Positions 26,457 through 33,385 of a DNA stretch of 64,000 nt are shown one piece after another. This DNA comes from Streptomyces rapamycinicus NRRL 5491 (GTDB lineage Bacteria; Actinomycetota; Actinomycetes; Streptomycetales; Streptomycetaceae), in NCBI RefSeq assembly GCF_024298965.1, contig NZ_CP085193.1, forward strand, positions 10,354,001 to 10,418,000, written 5' to 3'. Every line of letters starts with the position of its first letter. Positions within the stretch are counted from its first letter, which is position 1. Made by a program: the position numbers and the translations under genes. Under the pieces are notes generated by a model. That model was not told the origin of the DNA, searched no databases, and was given only the letters and a program-made list of their open reading frames with translations.

Positions 26457-27308
26457 TCAGACCAGCGGGCGGTACGCGGTGAGCGTGACGGACAGCGTCA
26501 CATCGCAGGGCTCGGGCAGCCGTGCGACGCGCTCCTCCAGCCGCTCGCTCTGCTGATGCCAGGCGTTGGGGCCCATCCCCACCAGCTGCGGCAGGGCCTT
26601 GTGGTCCAGTGTCATGGTGCTCCGCGACCGCTCCCGGGCCACCTCGGTGAAGTGCGCCGAGAGCCGGTCCGCCAGGCGCTCGTCCTTCTGCTCGCCCACC
26701 CGCAGCAGCCCCAGCGCCGCCACCAGTTCCCGTAGATGATCGGGCCGGGGTGTGACCACCAGCAGCACACCCCCGGGGCGCAGAATCCGCCGCAGTTCGG
26801 CCGGATTGCGCGGTGCGAAGACATTGAGGACCACCGACGCGGCCCCGTCGGCGAGCGGCAGCCCGTCCCAGGCGTCGGCCACCACCGCGCTGATCCGGGG
26901 GTGCGCCCGCGCGGCCCGGCGGGCGGCGAACTTGGAGATGTCGAGCAGGATTCCCTCGGAGTCCGGGAACTCCGACATCACCCGGGCAAGGTGGTAGCCC
27001 GTTCCGCCGCCGATGTCCACGACACAGCCGAGGTCCCCGCCCGTGGCCTCGGGCGCCGTCTCGCGCGCCAGAGCGGCGAGTGCCCCGGCGATCGGCGCGT
27101 AGTGGCCGGCGGCCAGGAAGTCCGCGCGGGCGGCCACCATGGCGGCGGTGTCCGCGCTGAACTTGGCGGCGCCGCGCAGCAGATTGACATACCCCTGCTT
27201 CGCCACGTCGAAGCTGTGCCCCTGCGCGCACCGCAGCACGCCGTCTGTCATCGTCATGGCGCCGGAACAGTACGGGCAGTGCAGGTACCGAACCGCCTCT
27301 TTCCGCAT
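26457..27308 (-). CDS. 23S rRNA (guanine-N1)-methyltransferase, RlmA/TlrB-like
   Basis: This 283-aa methyltransferase has an N-terminal zinc-ribbon (CPYCSGAM and CAQGHSFD) and a Rossmann SAM domain (VVDIGGGTGYHLARV, LNVFAPRNPAELRR, RPGGVLLVVTPRPDHL). This is the plan of RlmA(I)/(II) enzymes, which methylate G745 or G748 in 23S rRNA; TlrB-type members give tylosin resistance. ATG 27308 was chosen at the zinc-ribbon boundary. No macrolide genes are in the window, so it may be a housekeeping or orphan resistance gene. Confidence 0.85.
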   Translation of the reverse strand: MRKEAVRYLHCPYCSGAMTMTDGVLRCAQGHSFDVAKQGYVNLLRGAAKFSADTAAMVAARADFLAAGHYAPIAGALAALARETAPEATGGDLGCVVDIGGGTGYHLARVMSEFPDSEGILLDISKFAARRAARAHPRISAVVADAWDGLPLADGAASVVLNVFAPRNPAELRRILRPGGVLLVVTPRPDHLRELVAALGLLRVGEQKDERLADRLSAHFTEVARERSRSTMTLDHKALPQLVGMGPNAWHQQSERLEERVARLPEPCDVTLSVTLTAYRPLV

Positions 27309-27394
27309 TGTGTCCCCCGTTACCGCCGTTGTCCTGACAGGACCCCAGCCTATGCAAAGGACCTGGCGGTGCCGCACACCCACCCCCGGTACGT

Positions 27395-27409
27395 CCGCCC
27401 GGCGGGCGG
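27395..27409 (-). terminator. Short hairpin after GH99 gene
   Basis: CCGCCC and GGGCGG pair around a 3-nt loop, 6 nt past the stop of the GH99-like gene. The stem is short. Confidence 0.4.
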
Positions 27410-27414
27410 CGCCC

Positions 27415-28521
27415 TCAGCGGCGGCGGACGGCGGCCTCGAACCGGCCCACCCAGTACGCGGTGCGGTCGAGATAGGCCGTCTCGGCCGCGCGGCCGGTCC
27501 GCCCGTAGGCCCCGCTGTAGGTCCGGTAGCTCAGCGCGGTGGGCGGGGTGGCGGTGGCGGGCTCGATCTGGCTGCCCTCGTGCCATTCGTTGAACGAGGT
27601 GATCGAGACCCAGGTGGGCGGGCCCCCGTTGGCCTGGGAGAGGGCGGTGTTCCACTCCAGGTCGTAGGTGGCGCCGTCCGCGCGCTCCAGGGTGGGCGTG
27701 GTGTTGCCGGGCACGGCGCGGTCGTCGATGTAGCCGGGGCCGATGGACGGCGCCCAGACCATGCCGTGGTCACGGCAATACGCGGCCGGGCCGCCCCACT
27801 GCGGATCGTCGCCCGCGGCGATGGCGTCGTAGGTGTACATGCCGCCGAAGTGCGCCACCTTCGACACATCCGTGGTCTGGGCCAGCACGATCGCCCGGTC
27901 GGCCACCTGGTCCAGCGGGGTCCAGTCGGCGATCCGCAGGGACTCGAAGACGTAGTACGCGCCGCGGCTGCCGTGTGCCGCGTCCCGGTGGAAGGCCGGA
28001 TGGCCGCCGTACCGCTGGATGAGATAGCCGATGTCGTCCACGACGGACCGCGCGGTGCGGCCGGCGTACGGCTCGATGTGCCAGGCCACCTCGAGCCCGC
28101 GCGCGGCCGCCGCGTCCAGGAGCGGCTGCACCCGCTGGTCCTCGTAACCGCCCCGCCCCCACCAGCTGGTCACGAGCACACCGGTGCGGGCCTGGGCCAG
28201 CCATCCCAGGTGGCGGTCGACCACGGCGCGGTCGCCCGAGTCGTACGCACCGGCCACCGGATAGAAGTCGGAGCCGATCCGGTCGGGCGGGGTGAGGCCG
28301 CCCTGCGGCCAGTGGCGCCAGGAGCCGCTGACCTCGGGGCTGCCGTACCAGGGGTAGTAGAAGATGTGCACGTCCGGCGAGGGAGCGAGCCGGGCCGCCG
28401 GTGAATCGGGGGCGGTGGCCGCCGCCCGGCCGCCCGCCGTGGCGAGGGCCCCGGCGCCCAGGGCGCCCGCGGCCGTGCGGGTCAGAAAGGTCCGGCGCGT
28501 GGTGCCGGGGCTCTGTGCCAT
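27415..28521 (-). CDS. Secreted GH99-like glycoside hydrolase
   Basis: This 368-aa protein has a Tat-type signal (TTRRTFLTRTAAGALGAGAL) and a catalytic domain of the GH99 endo-alpha-mannosidase type: HIFYYPWYGSPEV at the start, VTSWWGRGGYED, EVAWHIEPYAGRTA with the EPY motif, YLIQRYGGHPAF, and SITSFNEWHEGS. It should act on mannan or glycan chains outside the cell. ATG 28521 has GAAGGA upstream. The frame is open for 200 more codons upstream because a truncated epimerase runs into it in phase. Confidence 0.8.
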   Translation of the reverse strand: MAQSPGTTRRTFLTRTAAGALGAGALATAGGRAAATAPDSPAARLAPSPDVHIFYYPWYGSPEVSGSWRHWPQGGLTPPDRIGSDFYPVAGAYDSGDRAVVDRHLGWLAQARTGVLVTSWWGRGGYEDQRVQPLLDAAAARGLEVAWHIEPYAGRTARSVVDDIGYLIQRYGGHPAFHRDAAHGSRGAYYVFESLRIADWTPLDQVADRAIVLAQTTDVSKVAHFGGMYTYDAIAAGDDPQWGGPAAYCRDHGMVWAPSIGPGYIDDRAVPGNTTPTLERADGATYDLEWNTALSQANGGPPTWVSITSFNEWHEGSQIEPATATPPTALSYRTYSGAYGRTGRAAETAYLDRTAYWVGRFEAAVRRR

Positions 28522-29226
28522 CTCATGTTCCTTCCGTGGCGGAGGAGCACCTCGGAACCCTCGTCGGCGGGGGTCCTCGGTGACGGCGTCGGCGGCGCGC
28601 ACGTCCGCGGCGGCGTCGCGGGTGTCCGGCCGCCCCCACAGATCGCTCGCGTGGCGGCCGGGCTCCGCGTGCACGGCGGCCAGTTGGCGGGTCAGCCGTG
28701 CGCCGGTGCCGGTGAAGGGAAAGCGCAGACAGACGGTGTCGGTGCCCCAGCGCCGGTGGGTGCCCTCGGCCACCGGCTCCGGGACCAGCTTGGAGAGCCC
28801 GTACGGGTCCTCGGCGAGCGTGGCGTGTGATTCGTCGACCGGTACGCGGCCGGGTGAGCGCGGGTGGGCCGACCAGGCGAGCCCCAGCGCCCCGATGCTG
28901 GAGGCGGCCATGATACGGCGCACCCCGGCGCGCCCGGCCTCGTCCAGCGCCAGATACGCGGTGTGGCAGTTGGCGGTGAACCGGCCCGCCGGGTCCTCGG
29001 GGTCGGGGTGCGGGATCGCCGCGAGATGGACCAGCGCCTCCACCCCGCGCAGCGCCTCCCGCACCAGCTCACGGTCGCGCAGATCCCTGGTCAGACCGCG
29101 CTCCGGGCGCGGGTCGCCGAGGGGTTTCCGGTCGGTCGCGGTCACGCGGTACCCGTGCCGCGGCAGGTCGTCCACCACATGGCGGCCGATATGGCCCGCG
29201 GCGCCGGTCACCAGGACGTGTGTCAT
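28522..29226 (-). pseudogene. NAD-dependent epimerase/dehydratase, C-terminally truncated
   Basis: About 200 residues match the N-terminal part of an extended SDR: VTGAAGHIGRHVV, VHLAAIPHPDPED, AASSIGALGL, DPYGLSKLV (Tyr/Lys pair), and CLRFPFTGTG. After DLWGRPDTRDAA the family similarity is lost and the frame continues without a stop into the GH99 gene. Family members are normally about 280 aa, so 70-80 residues have been deleted. The ATG 29226 follows GAAGGG. The upstream region is shared with the divergent IclR gene. Confidence 0.65.
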
Positions 29227-29335
29227 CCCTTCACCGCCCCGACGAGCCCGTCCCCGGAGGAACGCCCCGAGGGGGAGGAAAGGGGACAACTGGTCTGCAT
29301 ACGAGCCCCCGCCTGGTGCGAAGTGTTCAGAAGAC

Positions 29336-29360
29336 CGAATGGTGTTGGAGTAACGGAACA
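29336..29360. promoter_or_regulatory. Possible IclR site in iclR/epimerase intergenic region
   Basis: A CGAATGG half-site (29336-29342), identical to the arm of the palindrome at 30328, is followed by TGTT-N10-AACA (29343-29360). Both lie between the divergent epimerase remnant and the IclR gene. Confidence 0.35.
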
Positions 29361-29451
29361 TAGGCTTGCCGTGATATAGCGTCAAGACGAGCTACGGAAG
29401 TTGTCGGGGACCGGGGCCGGCGGGGCGCCGGGCCGGGGAGCGGAGGCTGGC

Positions 29452-30246
29452 GTGGAATCGGTGTCGGGAGCAGCGCGGGTCCGGCGTCACGAGGACGTCA
29501 AGTCCGCGGCGCGCGTCCTGGAAGTGCTCGAACTCCTGGGTGCCGAGGGCGCCCGGCTCTCGCTCGCCGACATGGCGAGCACCCTGTCCGTGCCCAAGAG
29601 CAGCCTGCACGCGGTGCTGCGCACCATGGAGTCCCGCCGCTGGGTGGAGACCGACCCGTCCGGAACGCGGTACAGCCTCGGCCTCAAGGCGCTGCTGACC
29701 GGCACCGCCTATCTGGAGAGCGACGACCTCGCCGGGATCGCGGGGCCCGTGCTCGACCTGCTGGCCGAGGAGACGGGCGAGGCCGTCCACCTCGGGCGGC
29801 TGGACCACACGGACGTCGTCTACCTGGCCAAGCGCGAATCCCGGCACGCCCTGCGGATGTACTCGGCGGTCGGCCGCCGGCTGCCCGCGCACGCCACCGC
29901 GCTGGGCAAGGCGATCCTGTCCCAGTACGACGCGGCGGAGGTCCAGCGCCGCCTCAACTGGCCGCTCCCGGCGCTCACCCCGAGCACCGTCACCGACCCG
30001 GACGAGCTGCTCGCCCAGCTCGCCGACGCCCGCAAGCGCGGCTGGGCGGCGGACGAGGGCGAGAGCTCGGTGGACATCCGCTGTGTGGCGGTCCCGCTCG
30101 GCACCGGGCACGGCGGCGGCGACGCGATCAGCTGCTCGGCGCCGCGCAGCCGCATGGACGACGCCCGGCTGAGCGAGATCGCCGCCCATGTCACCGAGGC
30201 GGCCCACTCGTTGCGCACCCTGCTGAAGCGCCTCGGGGAGCACTGA
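29452..30246 (+). CDS. IclR family transcriptional regulator
   Basis: This 264-aa regulator has an N-terminal winged helix-turn-helix (about residues 12-75; LSLADMASTLSVPKSSLHAV) and a C-terminal IclR effector domain (about 90-255; TGEAVHLGRLDHTDVVYLAK, RRLPAHATALGKAIL). GTG 29452 was chosen for the GCGGAGG site 6 nt upstream. Neighbouring sugar-acid genes (epimerase, enolase-superfamily dehydratase, Gfo/Idh/MocA) are the likely targets, but two of these are now broken. Confidence 0.9.
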   Translation: MESVSGAARVRRHEDVKSAARVLEVLELLGAEGARLSLADMASTLSVPKSSLHAVLRTMESRRWVETDPSGTRYSLGLKALLTGTAYLESDDLAGIAGPVLDLLAEETGEAVHLGRLDHTDVVYLAKRESRHALRMYSAVGRRLPAHATALGKAILSQYDAAEVQRRLNWPLPALTPSTVTDPDELLAQLADARKRGWAADEGESSVDIRCVAVPLGTGHGGGDAISCSAPRSRMDDARLSEIAAHVTEAAHSLRTLLKRLGEH

Positions 30247-30250
30247 GCCT

Positions 30251-30272
30251 CCGGGCCCCGCCGGGGGCCCGG
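30251..30272 (+). terminator. Hairpin terminator after IclR gene
   Basis: CCGGGCCCC (30251-30259) and GGGGCCCGG (30264-30272) form a 9-bp stem with a 4-nt loop, starting 4 nt after the IclR stop. Confidence 0.7.
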
Positions 30273-30297
30273 GTCCGGCCATATCCCGGTACGGCCA

Positions 30298-30326
30298 TTG
30301 ACACCGCTCCTGAACCCTCTTTACGT
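30298..30326 (+). promoter_or_regulatory. Sigma-70-type promoter of the dehydratase remnant/Gfo-Idh unit
   Basis: TTGACA at 30298-30303, a 17-bp spacer, and TTACGT at 30321-30326 form one of the best -35/-10 pairs in the window. Confidence 0.65.
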
Positions 30327-30327
30327 T

Positions 30328-30348
30328 CGAATGGACGATCGCCATTCG
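30328..30348. promoter_or_regulatory. Palindromic operator, probable IclR target
   Basis: CGAATGG-N7-CCATTCG has perfect 7-bp arms and covers the expected transcription start of the promoter at 30298. Binding there would block initiation. The adjacent IclR regulator is the natural candidate. Confidence 0.6.
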
Positions 30349-30367
30349 GCTATGGGAATGGGAGCGT

Positions 30368-30574
30368 ATGTCCGCACCCCGTGAGCCGCACCTCCCGCCG
30401 GCCCAGGCCCCCTGGGTGGCGGAACGCGGCGACAAGCTCCGCATCACCGCCGTACGCACCTTTCTGACGGCGCCTCAGGGCTGCCCGTACCTCATCGCGC
30501 GGGTCGAGACCAACGACCCCGGGCTGTACGGCCTCGGCCGCGCCAGCACCGACGGGAGCGTGCAGAGGCCGTGA
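30368..30574 (+). pseudogene. Enolase-superfamily sugar-acid dehydratase, N-terminal remnant
   Basis: A 68-codon frame carries KLRITAVRTFLTAPQG followed by PYLIARVETNDPGLYGLGRAS, the N-terminal capping-domain start of mannonate/galactonate dehydratase-like proteins. The family is normally about 400 aa; here the sequence turns unrelated after about 60 residues and stops. It directly follows a strong promoter and operator, so it was once the first gene of a regulated unit. Confidence 0.7.
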
Positions 30575-30635
30575 CACCGAACGCGACGAGCGGATGGGCG
30601 CCCCGGACACGGGCGCTGACCGGGAGGGGGCCACT

Positions 30636-31829
30636 GTGGACGAGCCGCTGAGGATTGGGCTGGTCGGGGCGGGCAAGATCAGCCGGGCCTATCTGGACAC
30701 GCTGCCACGTCTGCCGGGACTGCGGCTTACCGCCGTGACCGACCTCGACCGGGCCCGCGCCGAGGCCGCGGCCAGAACCGCCGAGGCCGCCGCCAAGAAC
30801 GCGGAGGCCGCCGCCGAGGGCGCTGACGGCGCCGCCAAGAGCGCTGACGACGTGGCCGAGGGCACCGGGGGCGTGGCCGTCGCCGCGTCGGCCGATGAGC
30901 TGATGGCACGCGAGGACGTCGACGCCGTACTCAACCTGACCATCCCGGCGGCGCACGCCGAGGTGGCGCTGGCCGCGCTCGCCGCGGGCCGGCATGTGTA
31001 CGGCGAGAAGCCGCTGGCCGGTACCCGCGAGGAGGCCGACGCCATCCTGGGCGCTGCCGAGCGGGCCGGGCTGCGGGTCGGCTGCGCACCGGACACCGTG
31101 CTCGGCCCCGGCACCCAGACCGCGCGCAGGGCCGTGGACGACGGGCTCATCGGCACACCGGTCGCGGCCACCGCCTTCATGACCACCGCCGGGCACGAGG
31201 CGTGGCATCCGGACCCGGAGTTCTACTACCGGCCCGGCGGCGGGCCGCTGCTGGACATGGGCCCGTACTACCTGTCCGCCCTGGTGCACCTGCTGGGCCC
31301 GGTGGTCCGGGTCACCGGAGCGGCCTCCCGGCCGCGCGCCCAGCGGAGCGTCGGCAGCGGGCCGCGCGCGGGCGAGCGCTTCGCGGTCGAGGTGGACACC
31401 CATGTCACGGGCGTCCTGGAACATCGAGGCGGCGCGCTCACCACACTGCTGATGAGCTTCGACGTGCACGCGGCCCGGCTGCCGCGCATCGAAGTGCACG
31501 GCAGTGAGGGCTCGCTGTCGGTGCCGGACCCCAACACCTTCGACGGCCCGGTGGAGCTCTGGCGCGGTGGTGCCTGGGAGCCGCTGGCGCCGTCGGCCGG
31601 ATACGCGGGCTCCGCCCGGGGCTACGGCCTGGCCGACATGGCGCGGGCACTCGGCGCGGGCCGTCCGCACCGGGCCTCCGCCGAGCTCGCCCGGCATGTC
31701 CTGGACGTCATGCTCACCCTGCTCGACGCCGCCCGGGAGCGGACCTCGCTGCCGGTCGGCACCACATGTTCCCGTCCCGAGCCCGTGCCCCTCGTGGGCG
31801 AGCTGTCCGCGTCGGCGGGCCACGGCTAG
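30636..31829 (+). CDS. Gfo/Idh/MocA family oxidoreductase with heptad insertion
   Basis: This 397-aa NAD(P)-dependent sugar oxidoreductase has GLVGAGKISRAYL at the N-terminus, the EKPLAGT motif, and a C-terminal alpha/beta domain (FYYRPGGGPLLDMGPYY). Residues 42-76, after the second strand, hold five consecutive Ala-rich heptads not usual in the family. GTG 30636 has GGGAGGGGG 6 nt upstream. It follows the dehydratase remnant and probably shares its promoter and IclR control. The substrate is unknown. Confidence 0.88.
   Translation: MDEPLRIGLVGAGKISRAYLDTLPRLPGLRLTAVTDLDRARAEAAARTAEAAAKNAEAAAEGADGAAKSADDVAEGTGGVAVAASADELMAREDVDAVLNLTIPAAHAEVALAALAAGRHVYGEKPLAGTREEADAILGAAERAGLRVGCAPDTVLGPGTQTARRAVDDGLIGTPVAATAFMTTAGHEAWHPDPEFYYRPGGGPLLDMGPYYLSALVHLLGPVVRVTGAASRPRAQRSVGSGPRAGERFAVEVDTHVTGVLEHRGGALTTLLMSFDVHAARLPRIEVHGSEGSLSVPDPNTFDGPVELWRGGAWEPLAPSAGYAGSARGYGLADMARALGAGRPHRASAELARHVLDVMLTLLDAARERTSLPVGTTCSRPEPVPLVGELSASAGHG
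30759..30863 (+). repeat. Five tandem 21-bp units inside Gfo/Idh/MocA gene
   Basis: The units encode AEAAART, AEAAAKN, AEAAAEG, ADGAAKS and ADDVAEG. Later copies have diverged. The insertion lies in the loop after the second Rossmann strand. Confidence 0.85.
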
Positions 31830-31953
31830 GGCGGTGTCGAGTACGGGAACAAGGGTCCCCTCCACCCTGCCGAAGGCCCGTACCGCGGCGCGGCGGCGCG
31901 CGCCTGTGCTCAGCACGTCCGCGAGTATCCCCCACCGCATACGGAGGACTTCC

Positions 31954-32410
31954 GTGCACCGGAAACGCCTGAGACTGCGCAGATCCCTCGCGCTGTTGGC
32001 CGGAACGCTGCTCACCGGAACCGCTCTGACGCTCACCTCACCGGCGGCGGACGCGGTGCCCGACCCCGGCCGGAAGGCCGCCGCCCCCGTGTTCCAGCAG
32101 GTCCCCCTCGCCAAGGGGGTGGCCGAGACGGGTGAGCCGATGTCACTGGCCGTGTTGCCCGACCGCTCGGTGCTGCACACCTCGCGCGACGGCACCCTGC
32201 GGCTGACCGACGCCGCGGGCACCACCAAGGTGGCCGCCACCCTTCCGGTGTACAGCCATGACGAGGAGGGGCTGCAGGGTGTCGGGGTCGACCCGGGCTT
32301 CAGCACCAACCGCTTCATCTACCTCTACTACGCGCCGTCGCTGAACACCCCGGCCGGTGACGCCCCGGAGCGGCGCGGCCGGGGACTTCGCCAGGTTCGA
32401 CATGACCGGG
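31954..32410 (+). pseudogene. PQQ-dependent sugar dehydrogenase, N-terminal remnant
   Basis: A GTG at 31954 opens a signal peptide (RRSLALLAGTLLTGTALTLT) and the start of a beta-propeller: GEPMSLAVLPDRSVLHTSRD, GTLRL, EEGLQGVGVDPGF and YLYYAPSLNTPAGD. After that the frame shifts (DFARFD is in another frame) and the remaining several hundred residues are missing. The ThuA gene that follows begins with almost the same bases around its start codon. Confidence 0.7.
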
Positions 32411-32430
32411 CACAGGGTTTTGTCAACGGG

Positions 32431-32460
32431 CTTTGCAAAGTGGGGCCGACTCGGTACGGT
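32431..32460 (+). promoter_or_regulatory. Probable promoter of the ThuA-GH95 unit with CTTTGCAAAG palindrome
   Basis: TTGCAA (32433-32438), 16 bp, TACGGT (32455-32460) form a possible promoter. The -35 lies in the perfect palindrome CTTTGCAAAG (32431-32440). The start codon is about 120 nt downstream. Confidence 0.4.
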
Positions 32461-32581
32461 CCCCTTACGCCCAACGGACGCGGCCTCACCCGAGGCTCGC
32501 ATCCGTGCGGCGCCCCAGGCGCGACGGCGCGCGCTGTGCCCAACCCCCATTGAGAATCACACTTCTCCCCGGAGGTTCCCC

Positions 32582-33385
32582 GTGCACAGGAAACGTCCCG
32601 ACCTGCCCGTCCCCGGCCCCGCCCCGCGCCGCTCCGTGATGAAGGCCGTGGCCGGCGCCGTCCTGATCACCGCGGCGAACGCGCCCGCGTGGGCCGCGCC
32701 CGTCCGCAGGCGGCCGAAGGCGGGCCGGGTACTGGTGTTCTCCAAGACGGCGGGCTTCCGTCACGACTCCATCCCCGACGGCATCGCCGCCATCCGGCAA
32801 CTGGGCACCCAGGCCGGGTTCGCCGTCGACGCCACCGAGGACGCCGCCGCCTTCACCCCCGGCAACCTCGCCCGCTACGCCGCCGTGGTCTTCCTGTCCA
32901 CGACCGGCGACGTCCTCGACGGCGGCCGGCAGACGGCCTTCGAGGGCTATATCGCGGCGGGCGGCGGCTACGCGGGGGTGCACGCCGCCGCCGACACCGA
33001 GTACGACTGGCCGTTCTACGGCGGCCTGTGCGGGGCGTGGTTCCAGTCCCACCCGGCGATCCAGCGGGCCACGGTGAAGGTCGAGGACCACGCCCACCCG
33101 GCGACGGCCCACCTCGGAAACACCTGGGTGCGCACCGACGAGTGGTACAACTACCGCACCAACCCCCGCGGTACGGCCACCGTGCGCGTGCTCGCCGCGC
33201 TGGACGAGTCCTCGTACAGCGGCGGCACCATGAACGGCGATCACCCCATCAGCTGGTACCAGGCGTACAAGGGCGGCCGGGCCTTCTACACCGGCCTCGG
33301 CCACACCAAGGAGTCCTACGCCGAGCCCGCCTTCCGGCAGCACCTCCTCGGCGGCATCACCTACGCCATGGGCGTGGCCAAGTGA
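32582..33385 (+). CDS. Secreted ThuA-domain protein
   Basis: This 267-aa protein has a signal-like N-terminus (RRSVMKAVAGAVLITAANAP) and a ThuA (glutamine-amidotransferase-like) domain: RVLVFSKTAGFRHDSIPDG, VVFLSTTGDVLD, GYAGVHAAADTEYDW, and HPISWYQAYKGGRAFYTGLG. ThuA proteins are linked to disaccharide use, and secreted forms often stand next to glycosidases. The GTG follows CCGGAGG. It overlaps the fucosidase gene (GTGA), so the two are co-translated. Confidence 0.85.
   Translation: MHRKRPDLPVPGPAPRRSVMKAVAGAVLITAANAPAWAAPVRRRPKAGRVLVFSKTAGFRHDSIPDGIAAIRQLGTQAGFAVDATEDAAAFTPGNLARYAAVVFLSTTGDVLDGGRQTAFEGYIAAGGGYAGVHAAADTEYDWPFYGGLCGAWFQSHPAIQRATVKVEDHAHPATAHLGNTWVRTDEWYNYRTNPRGTATVRVLAALDESSYSGGTMNGDHPISWYQAYKGGRAFYTGLGHTKESYAEPAFRQHLLGGITYAMGVAK

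Noticed and set aside
26457..27308. Tylosin-type resistance gene as part of a macrolide cluster
   Set aside because: The RlmA/TlrB-like gene stands alone; no macrolide genes are within 25 kb on either side.
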